Below, piece by piece: positions 1-4,684 of a stretch of 6,188 bases of DNA. The stretch lies in assembly GCA_946482635.1 (NCBI GenBank), contig CAMLSG010000269.1, forward strand, positions 1-6,188. Reading direction: 5' to 3'. Both the position numbers and the translations under genes were made by a program. Position 1 is the stretch's first letter. Each line of letters opens with the position of its first letter. Origin of the DNA: an uncultured Duganella sp. (lineage in GTDB: Bacteria; Pseudomonadota; Gammaproteobacteria; Burkholderiales; Burkholderiaceae). The notes under the pieces are model-generated. The model saw only the letters and a list, made by a program, of their open reading frames with translations. It was not told the origin of the DNA and did no database searches.

Positions 1-268
1 CGACGGCACCGGCATCATCGTCACCGACCTGGCCACCACCTACCGCGCCGAAGCGCACGCGCGCGACCAGCTGCTGTTCGAGGTGGGCGTGATGGATTTC
101 AACAAGTATGGCGGCGACGTCATCTTCCGCATCACCCGCCCGGCCGATGGCACGCTGGTGGCCATGGCCAAGCAAGGCTTCGTGTTTTACAACTACAGCC
201 ACAGCCAGGTGGTGCCGATGCCGGACGACTTCCGCGCCAAGTTCAGCCGAGTGAACTGGATCGACTGA
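1..268 (+). CDS. Acyl-CoA thioesterase-like hotdog-fold protein, 3' part only
   Basis: The gene enters from the left edge. The frame is open from base 2 and ends in TGA at 266-268, giving the last 88 residues. The visible part reads GIIVTDLATTYRAEAHARDQ, then a DFNKYGGDVIFRI segment and a GFVFYNY strand near the end. This is the pattern of the second half of 4-hydroxybenzoyl-CoA/acyl-CoA thioesterase (4HBT, hotdog) proteins: a strand with an Y-R-x-E/A motif, paired beta strands, then a final strand ending in F-x-x-Y. Family members hydrolyse acyl-CoA thioesters in the cytoplasm. The substrate cannot be told, and the catalytic Asp/Glu region lies outside the window. An internal GTG at 83 could be taken as a start, but similarity-like sequence continues upstream of it, so it is not the true start. 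The gene converges on the DUF3016 gene with 22 bases between the stops. Confidence 0.8.
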   Translation, partial: DGTGIIVTDLATTYRAEAHARDQLLFEVGVMDFNKYGGDVIFRITRPADGTLVAMAKQGFVFYNYSHSQVVPMPDDFRAKFSRVNWID

Positions 269-290
269 GCTGGATTACTGAAGCAGCGCA

Positions 291-794
291 TCACTTGCTG
301 CTGAGCTGGGTCGGCGCACCAAAGTTTTTCTTGAACCACTCGTCGACCATCGGCTTTTCATAACGCAGGGAATCGCCGCCGGCATAACGGTTCAGGCGCT
401 CCAGGTACATCATATTGCTGAGGCGGTCGGTACCGCTGGCAATCACCTTGCCATCCTGTTCCAGCGTATAGTTCAGTTCCATCATCGGCCAGTCCGCCCC
501 GCCGCGCAGGATGCGCAAGTCATGCAGGGAGCGGCGGCGCGGTTCGACGCGGCCGGCCAGGTCGATGTCGGTGACGGTAATCGACAGTTGCTGGTTGGCG
601 GGCAATTGCCTGGCCAGGGATTCGAAATGGGTGGTCAATTCCTTCAGCACCTGGTCGCGGTCCTGTTCCCAGAACGGCACATCGGTAAATTTGTCCGGGT
701 CCTGGTACTTGACGGTCACCCCGCCCGCCGAAGCGGCGCCGGCCGCCGCCAGCAGCAGAGCAGCGGCAATCCAGAAGCGAGTTTGGCGTTTCAT
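291..794 (-). CDS. DUF3016 domain-containing secreted protein
   Basis: The 167-residue product begins with a Sec signal peptide: MKRQTR, a hydrophobic AAALLLAAAGA core, and an ASA|GG cleavage site after about residue 23. The mature protein should be periplasmic or exported. The mature part carries VTVKYQDPDKFTDV, a helix ending in LARQLPANQQLSITVTDIDLAG, and a final EKPMVDEWFKKNF segment. These match what I know of the DUF3016 family, found in Gram-negative bacteria and without an assigned biochemical function. The ATG at 794 is preceded by GGAAAGGAAA (801-810) at a 6-base spacing, and the signal peptide starts exactly there, so the start is secure. The gene lies downstream of phoX on the same strand, but a strong terminator separates them, so it probably has its own promoter. 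No intrinsic terminator is evident before the convergent thioesterase gene. I do not infer a function. Confidence 0.9.
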   Translation of the reverse strand: MKRQTRFWIAAALLLAAAGAASAGGVTVKYQDPDKFTDVPFWEQDRDQVLKELTTHFESLARQLPANQQLSITVTDIDLAGRVEPRRRSLHDLRILRGGADWPMMELNYTLEQDGKVIASGTDRLSNMMYLERLNRYAGGDSLRYEKPMVDEWFKKNFGAPTQLSSK

Positions 795-822
795 GATGGG
801 TTTCCTTTCCTAGATAAGCTCC

Positions 823-828
823 AATATA
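823..828 (-). promoter_or_regulatory. Possible -10 box for the DUF3016 gene
   Basis: TATATT on the minus strand (5 of 6 to TATAAT) would start transcription near 816, about 20 bases before the ATG at 794. The upstream spacer is a G-rich run and no convincing -35 hexamer lies 16-18 bases away. This is a weak call, supported mainly because a promoter is needed between the phoX terminator and this gene. Confidence 0.3.
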
Positions 829-870
829 CTCCTCGCCCCCGCCCCTGCTGTCATTGAAACAATTCCTGAC

Positions 871-900
871 AAAAAAAACGGGCCGGATACCTCCGGCCCA
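871..900 (-). terminator. Rho-independent terminator of phoX
   Basis: Read on the minus strand, GGGCCGGA (892-899) pairs perfectly with TCCGGCCC (880-887) around a 4-base loop. One G follows, then eight consecutive T (871-878). A strong GC stem followed directly by a T run is the classic intrinsic terminator. It ends transcripts from the phoX gene, whose stop is 45 bases upstream, and isolates the DUF3016 gene. On the plus strand the A run precedes the stem, so it works in one direction only. Confidence 0.92.
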
Positions 901-904
901 GATT

Positions 905-925
905 AAATGGGGACGTACCCCATTT
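905..925. repeat. Perfect 8-bp inverted repeat, possible REP-like extragenic palindrome
   Basis: AAATGGGG (905-912) and CCCCATTT (918-925) are exact reverse complements around a 5-base loop (ACGTA). The element sits between the phoX stop codon and the intrinsic terminator, so the phoX mRNA would end in two successive hairpins. On the plus strand it is followed by extra T (923-927 is five T), so it could act as a weak terminator in that direction. The short GGGG/CCCC-cored palindrome in an intergenic 3' position resembles REP-type repeats. Its copy number cannot be judged from one window. Confidence 0.55.
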
Positions 926-944
926 TTCAGACAACTTTTTACAA

Positions 945-3128
945 TCAGCTACCGATGCGGCCGCCGTCGTTCTTGGTGATGGCGATGGTGGCCGAGCGCG
1001 GGCGCTTGCCCACGCCGTAGCCTGCATTGCCCGGCCACTGGCTGGTGTATTTGGTCGGGTCGGCAATATTGGCGTTGGCCGTGCCCTCGCCCGGGTGCTG
1101 GATGTTGACGAACAGCGTCTTGCCATCCGGTGTTTCGGTGATGCCGGTCAGTTCGCAATCGACCGGGCCGACCAGGAAGCGCTTCAGCGTGTCAGCGGTC
1201 GGGGTCTTGCCGACGAAGGTGTCGACATTGGTGGCGCCGTACGCCAGCGTGACTTTCTTGCCGTCGCCCACCTGGCCCGGCAGGCCGGCCAGCATCATGC
1301 AGTTGGTGACATCGGTATAGGCGCCGTCGTCGGTCTGGATCCAGCAGATGCCGGTGGAGCGCGAGAAGGCCAGCCCGTCCGGGCTGGAGAAGTCCTGGTC
1401 GGCAGTCAGGCTGGACAGGTTGACCAGGCTCGGGTTGGCATCGGACTGGGCGCCGAACAGGTAAACGTCCCAGGTAAAGGCAGCGGAAGCGTTGCCGTCT
1501 TTTTCCTTGACGCGCAGGATGTGGCCGTTCACGTTGCCGGTCTGCTTGGACGTGCCCTTCATGTCCTCATAGGTGCGCGGATTGGGGCCGTCCGGTGCGG
1601 TGCGGGCGCTGTTGTTGGTGAGGGTGAAGTAGACCTCGCCATTGGCCGGGTTGACCGAGCACCATTCCGGACGGTCCATCTTGGTCGCGCCCACGGCGTC
1701 GGCTGCCAGGCGGGCATTGACCAGCACGTCGGCCTGGTCGGCGAACTTGTAGGTCGCGTAGGCGGCGATGGCGGCGTTGCTGATGTTCAGTTCGATCCAC
1801 GAACCAGTGCCGTCAGCGGCGAACTTGGCCACGAACAGCTTGCCCGAGTCCAGGTATTTGTCGCCGGTGGCCAGCAGGTCGGCCGGGCTGGCATCGGCGT
1901 CGCTCCAGGTGGCGGTGGAGACGAATTTGTAGATGTACTCGTTGCGCGAATCGTCGCCCATGTAGACGGCCAGCGGCTGGCCGGCCACGGTCTTGCCGAA
2001 GGCGGCGCTTTCATGGGCGTAGCGGCCCAGCGCGGTGCGCTTGCGCAGGTTCTTGCCCTTGTTGTACGGATCGGCTTCCACGATATAGCCCATGCCGTTC
2101 ATTTCGTTGCGGTAGTCGTCGCTGCCATCCAGCGAAGCGCCCAGCTTGGAATTGTTCCAGCGCGCGTACTTGTCGTCGGCGCCGCCCGATTCCCAGCCAT
2201 GGCGCGACGCGGCGCCCTGGCTGCGGCCATAGCGCTTGAGTGCAGCGACGCTCTTGTCATTGCCGCGCGCGGCATCGTCGGTGGCGCTGCGGGTGAAGTA
2301 ACCGCTCCAGTTCTCTTCACCGGAGACGAAGGAACCCCATGGGGTGCGGCCGGTGCCGCAGTTGTTCAGGGTGCCGCGGATCTTGCTGCCGTCCGGCGAG
2401 TACTTGGTCTTCACCAGCGCATTGCCTTTCACCGGGCCGCTGAGGTCGCAGTCGGTCAGGCAGGTGACGCGGCGGTTGAACGCCGAATCCTTGACGTATT
2501 CCCACTTGCCGGCGTTCTTGCGCACTTCCACCACGGAGATGCCGTGCAGCGCGGTTTCGCGGTCGATTTCCGCAGCCGGGCGCGGCAGGGTGTTGGTGCC
2601 GCCGTTGGCGTGGATGAAGAAGGATGCCAGCTTTTCATTGGTGGTGGCTTCGTGGTTGATGGCCAGCAGGCCGCGCTCGTTGCCGCTGGCAGATGGCTTG
2701 CCGGCGCTGTCCAGGCCGAAGAATTCCATGCCGTCGTGGTGGTCGCCGGCGCGGTTCTCGAAGTCGGCATCGCTGCCATCGTTCTTGAAGGCGGTGGCGG
2801 AAGCGGTCAGCGGATCGCCCAGCGCGTAAATCACGGTCGCGGTATAGCCGGCCGGCACGGTGACCAGGTCAGCCAGGCTCTTGCCCACGGCCGTGAAGCC
2901 CAGCAGCTTTTCAGCCGGCACCGGGGTCTCAGGCTTGGTGACCACCGGCGCATCGTCGCCGCCGCCGCAGGCGGTCAGCGTTGCCGAGCCCATCATCACG
3001 GAGATGGCCGACGCTACCGAGCCGCGCAGCAGGTTACGGCGGCTGATGCGCTTGTCGAGGATTTCGCTGAAGTGCTCGTTCGGGGTATCGTTGTAGCCGA
3101 TATCGTCGTGATCGATTTTGTTTTCCAT
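945..3128 (-). CDS. phoX: PhoX-family alkaline phosphatase, Tat-exported
   Basis: The 727-residue protein belongs to the PhoX (DUF839) family: Ca/Fe-dependent phosphatases that release phosphate from organic phosphoesters outside the cytoplasm. The N-terminus has a Tat motif, SRRNLLRG (residues 29-36), then a hydrophobic stretch and LTAC (Cys54), which fits a lipobox. Family blocks follow in order: HHDGMEFFGL; GLLAINHEA; NNCGTGRTPWGSFVSGEEN, with Cys257 at the position I recall as an iron ligand in Pseudomonas PhoX and Glu271/272 nearby; GRYAHESAA (His372, Glu373); YMGDDSRNEYIYKF; DRPEW (485-489); SPDGL (582-586); and QHPGEG (677-682). Length and block order look intact. An in-frame TTG at 3140 would add four residues but overlaps the Shine-Dalgarno, so ATG at 3128 is chosen. 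A Pho box lies upstream and a terminator downstream, suggesting a single-gene Pho-regulon unit. Substrate range is not visible from sequence; some family members act on phosphodiesters. Confidence 0.92.
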   Translation of the reverse strand: MENKIDHDDIGYNDTPNEHFSEILDKRISRRNLLRGSVASAISVMMGSATLTACGGGDDAPVVTKPETPVPAEKLLGFTAVGKSLADLVTVPAGYTATVIYALGDPLTASATAFKNDGSDADFENRAGDHHDGMEFFGLDSAGKPSASGNERGLLAINHEATTNEKLASFFIHANGGTNTLPRPAAEIDRETALHGISVVEVRKNAGKWEYVKDSAFNRRVTCLTDCDLSGPVKGNALVKTKYSPDGSKIRGTLNNCGTGRTPWGSFVSGEENWSGYFTRSATDDAARGNDKSVAALKRYGRSQGAASRHGWESGGADDKYARWNNSKLGASLDGSDDYRNEMNGMGYIVEADPYNKGKNLRKRTALGRYAHESAAFGKTVAGQPLAVYMGDDSRNEYIYKFVSTATWSDADASPADLLATGDKYLDSGKLFVAKFAADGTGSWIELNISNAAIAAYATYKFADQADVLVNARLAADAVGATKMDRPEWCSVNPANGEVYFTLTNNSARTAPDGPNPRTYEDMKGTSKQTGNVNGHILRVKEKDGNASAAFTWDVYLFGAQSDANPSLVNLSSLTADQDFSSPDGLAFSRSTGICWIQTDDGAYTDVTNCMMLAGLPGQVGDGKKVTLAYGATNVDTFVGKTPTADTLKRFLVGPVDCELTGITETPDGKTLFVNIQHPGEGTANANIADPTKYTSQWPGNAGYGVGKRPRSATIAITKNDGGRIGS

Positions 3129-3132
3129 GACG

Positions 3133-3138
3133 CTTTCC
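3133..3138 (-). promoter_or_regulatory. Ribosome binding site deciding the phoX start
   Basis: GGAAAG on the minus strand lies 4 bases before the ATG at 3128. It overlaps the region just after the alternative TTG codon (3140), which therefore cannot use it. This favours the 727-residue product. Confidence 0.65.
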
Positions 3139-3166
3139 AAAAGTGGGGGAGTTGAAACTGCCCGCC

Positions 3167-3200
3167 ATTCTAGGAAGCGAAAATGACAACATTGTGACTA
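3167..3200 (-). promoter_or_regulatory. Pho box and -10 element of the phoX promoter
   Basis: On the minus strand, TAGTCAC (3194-3200), a 4-base spacer AATG, and TTGTCAT (3183-3189) form two direct 7-mers with an 11-bp period. That is the geometry of a PhoB binding site. The 18-base site matches the classical consensus at about 12 positions by my count, and the second half matches CTGTCAT in 6 of 7. Exactly 10 bases further on is TAGAAT (3167-3172), 5 of 6 to TATAAT. There is no separate -35, as is usual where PhoB replaces it. Transcription should begin near 3160, giving a leader of about 30 bases that carries the GGAAAG site. The placement before a phosphatase gene strongly supports control by phosphate starvation through PhoB/PhoR. 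Confidence 0.78.
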
Positions 3201-3236
3201 TCCGATTGCGCGCTGCAAACGAAAGGCGCGCCCGGG

Positions 3237-3725
3237 TCAGCTTTCGCCGGCGCGCCACTCCATCTTCTGCAGCTGGATATGGGGATGGCTCTCCAGCGCT
3301 TCCCAATGCGGCAGGAAGCGGAAGCCCCGCCTGGCGTAAAAAGCCGCGGCGCGCCGATTTTCCGGCGCCACGTCCAGCACCACACGCTGGTGTCCCTGCG
3401 CTTGCGCATGCGCCTTCATCGCCTCCACCAGCGCGGCCGCCGCGCCGCTGCCGCGCTGCGCCGGCTTGACCCACATGGCAATCAGGTTGAATTCCTGCGC
3501 TGTGCTGGTCACGCCGCCCACCATGCCGACCGGCGCGTCGCCATCGAAGGCCAGCAGGTAGGTGGCCGGCCCGCGTCCAGCGGCACGGTCGCGCCATTGG
3601 GCATCAGGGTCCGCTGCGGCGCTGGCGTGCGTGACACCAAAGGCCGTTGGTGCATCGAGCAGCGCGGCCAGGCGCAGCTCTTTGAGAATGGTCCAGTCCT
3701 GTTCTGTCGTATGTCGTATCAGCAT
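3237..3725 (-). CDS. GNAT-family N-acetyltransferase
   Basis: The 162-residue cytoplasmic protein has a complete GNAT fold by pattern. It begins MLIRHTTEQDWTILKELRLAAL (strand 1 and helix 1, the usual opening of this family). The central strand is NLIAMWVKPAQ, and the acetyl-CoA pyrophosphate loop RGSGAA fits R-x-x-G-x-A (Arg91, Gly94, Ala96). It ends with VVLDVAPENRRAAAFYARRGF, the motif B signature with the conserved N-x-x-A-x-x-F-Y. The acceptor substrate cannot be predicted. The frame stays open far upstream (to 4208), but that part is antisense to the glycosylase gene, so the ATG at 3725 is taken as the start. No Shine-Dalgarno precedes it; an extended -10 element lies only 7 bases upstream, which suggests a leaderless mRNA. 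The stop lies 108 bases before the phoX start on the same strand. Confidence 0.9.
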   Translation of the reverse strand: MLIRHTTEQDWTILKELRLAALLDAPTAFGVTHASAAADPDAQWRDRAAGRGPATYLLAFDGDAPVGMVGGVTSTAQEFNLIAMWVKPAQRGSGAAAALVEAMKAHAQAQGHQRVVLDVAPENRRAAAFYARRGFRFLPHWEALESHPHIQLQKMEWRAGES

Positions 3726-3732
3726 GCCGGCG

Positions 3733-3741
3733 AGTATAGCA
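3733..3741 (-). promoter_or_regulatory. Extended -10 promoter for the GNAT gene
   Basis: TGC-TATACT on the minus strand is an extended -10 (TGn followed by 5 of 6 to TATAAT). No good -35 hexamer is present at 17 bp (CCGTGC there), which extended -10 promoters can tolerate. Expected initiation is near 3725-3726, at the ATG itself. Confidence 0.55.
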
Positions 3742-3748
3742 ATTGGTG

Positions 3749-3760
3749 CGTGCGCGCACG
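3749..3760. promoter_or_regulatory. 12-bp palindrome in the divergent promoter region
   Basis: CGTGCGCGCACG is a perfect palindrome lying where the -35 region of the GNAT promoter would be, in the 81-bp gap shared with the divergent DNA glycosylase gene. The position would suit an operator. In GC-rich DNA an alternating GC palindrome may also arise by chance, so the call is tentative. Confidence 0.3.
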
Positions 3761-3791
3761 GCGGCTCGGCGCCGCTGCGGCGATGCTGGCG

Positions 3792-3802
3792 GAAAGGAGG
3801 TG
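3792..3802 (+). promoter_or_regulatory. Unusually long Shine-Dalgarno of the glycosylase gene
   Basis: GAAAGGAGGTG is an 11-base run complementary to the 3' end of beta-proteobacterial 16S rRNA as I recall it (CACCTCCTTTCT). AGGAGG ends 6 bases before the ATG at 3807. It fixes the start and predicts efficient translation. Confidence 0.85.
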
Positions 3803-3806
3803 TGCC

Positions 3807-4571
3807 ATGCCCGAAGGCCCGTCGATCGTCATCCTCAGCGAACAGGTGCGCGCGTTCGAAGGCCGCACCATTGCCACTGCCAGCGGCAACAGCAAGCTGG
3901 TTCCCTTCGACGAGCTGCCGGGCCAGCCTGTCCTCTCGCTGCGCAGCTGGGGCAAGCATTTCCTGATCGAACTGCCGCTGTACACGCTGCGCGTACACTT
4001 CCTGATGTTCGGCAGCTACCGCATCGACGAGCGCAAGGAAGGCGCTGAACCGCGCTTGTCGCTGCAATTTGAAGAAGGCGGCGAACTGAACTTCTATACC
4101 TGCTCGATCAAGCTGGTGGAAGGCGAACTGGACCACGCGTACGACTGGCGCAGCGACGTCATGTCGGAGCACTGGAGTCCCCGCCTTGCGCTGAAAAAAC
4201 TGCGGCAACAGCCCGAGCGATTCGTGTGCGATGTTTTACTCGACCAGAGTATCTTTGCTGGAGTGGGCAACATTATTAAAAACGAAGTATTGTTTCGTTT
4301 GCACATGCATCCTCTCTCTACGGTAAATAAATTGCCACAGGGAAAGTTACGGGAATTAGTGAAGCAGGCGCGCCAGTACAGCTTTGAATTCAAGACCTGG
4401 AAGCTGGCATTCGAACTGAAGAAACATTGGCAGGCACACAACCGCCGCGAATGTCCGCGCTGTCATATCCAGCTGCAGCGGGCCCATCTCGGGCTCACCC
4501 AGCGCCGCACTTTCTGGTGCGAACGCTGCCAAAAGCGTTACGGCGACGCAGTCGATGTTGTAAAGAGCTAG
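3807..4571 (+). CDS. Fpg/Nei-family DNA glycosylase (endonuclease VIII-like)
   Basis: The 254-residue base-excision repair enzyme should remove oxidised bases and cut the abasic strand. MPEGPS puts Pro2 (the Schiff-base nucleophile once Met is removed) and Glu3 at the N-terminus, which confirms the ATG. Lys50 in SWGKHFLI is the conserved beta-strand lysine. LLDQSIFAGVGNIIKNEVLF (144-163) is the helix-two-turns-helix DNA-binding part. A C-terminal zinc finger has CPRC (216-219) and CERC (238-241), with TQRR (231-234) carrying the DNA-contacting arginine. It is similar in length to E. coli Nei (263). The motifs SGNSK, HFLMFGSYRI and ELNFYTCSIKL differ from classical MutM, so I favour a Nei-like subfamily; the exact substrate is uncertain. 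A strong Shine-Dalgarno precedes the gene. Bases 4231-4360 (residues about 142-185) are markedly AT-rich and hold all three TTA codons of the gene. Confidence 0.9.
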   Translation: MPEGPSIVILSEQVRAFEGRTIATASGNSKLVPFDELPGQPVLSLRSWGKHFLIELPLYTLRVHFLMFGSYRIDERKEGAEPRLSLQFEEGGELNFYTCSIKLVEGELDHAYDWRSDVMSEHWSPRLALKKLRQQPERFVCDVLLDQSIFAGVGNIIKNEVLFRLHMHPLSTVNKLPQGKLRELVKQARQYSFEFKTWKLAFELKKHWQAHNRRECPRCHIQLQRAHLGLTQRRTFWCERCQKRYGDAVDVVKS

Positions 4572-4589
4572 CTCATCCAGTATTGCCTG

Positions 4590-4618
4590 TTGTTAATAAC
4601 AATGGGTAGGACTACAAT
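4590..4618 (+). promoter_or_regulatory. Sigma-70-like promoter of the HD-GYP regulator, with overlapping palindrome
   Basis: TTGTTA (4590-4595) and TACAAT (4613-4618) are separated by 17 bp and match TTGACA in 4 of 6 and TATAAT in 5 of 6. The -35 hexamer is one arm of a perfect palindrome, TTGTTA-A-TAACAA (4590-4602), which could be an operator that blocks polymerase. Expected initiation is near 4625, giving a leader of about 60 bases to the ATG at 4685. Confidence 0.6.
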
Positions 4619-4623
4619 CATTT

Positions 4624-4648
4624 TGATGCGCCTAAAAATTGCGCATCA
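4624..4648 (+). repeat. 8-bp inverted repeat at the predicted 5' end of the HD-GYP mRNA
   Basis: TGATGCGC (4624-4631) and GCGCATCA (4641-4648) are exact reverse complements around a 9-base AT-rich loop. With the predicted start near 4625, the stem would form at the extreme 5' end of the message, where it could stabilise the RNA. As DNA it could be an operator just downstream of the -10. No T run follows, so it is not an intrinsic terminator of the preceding gene. Confidence 0.5.
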
Positions 4649-4684
4649 TCCAGGACTGTGTGTCACATTTTGGAATCTGCCAAT

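Noticed and set aside
849..871. TGTCA-N13-TGACA inverted repeat upstream of the DUF3016 gene as an operator or Pho-box half
   Set aside because: Five-base arms with a 13-base gap are easily due to chance, and the direct-repeat spacing required for a Pho box is absent.
3138..3140. TTG start for phoX giving four extra residues
   Set aside because: The TTG overlaps the GGAAAG ribosome binding site used by the ATG at 3128 and has no better site of its own.
1095..3155. A 686-codon open frame on the plus strand opposite phoX
   Set aside because: The translation is a low-complexity run of Ala, Gly, Val, Arg, His and Gln with no family motif, while the minus strand encodes clear PhoX blocks over the same bases. 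Long antisense frames of this sort are expected opposite GC-rich genes with strong third-position bias.
3208..3231. GCGCGC inverted repeat after the GNAT stop as a terminator
   Set aside because: The 6-bp arms are separated by 12 bases and no T run follows on the minus strand, so it lacks the second half of an intrinsic terminator. Such GC repeats are common by chance here.
3279..3806. N-terminal extension of the glycosylase frame back to 3279 (plus strand)
   Set aside because: Fpg/Nei enzymes need Pro as residue 2, which the ATG at 3807 provides together with a very strong Shine-Dalgarno. The extension is antisense to the GNAT gene.
3726..4208. N-terminal extension of the GNAT frame to 4208 (minus strand)
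   Set aside because: It would overlap the glycosylase gene antisense. The GNAT fold begins at MLIRHTTEQD, and an extended -10 promoter sits just upstream of that ATG.
4657..4667. TGTG-TGT-CACA as a CRP-like site before the HD-GYP gene
   Set aside because: CRP-type sites need a 6-base spacer between TGTGA and TCACA. Here the spacer is 3 bases, and the site would lie inside the leader downstream of the predicted promoter.
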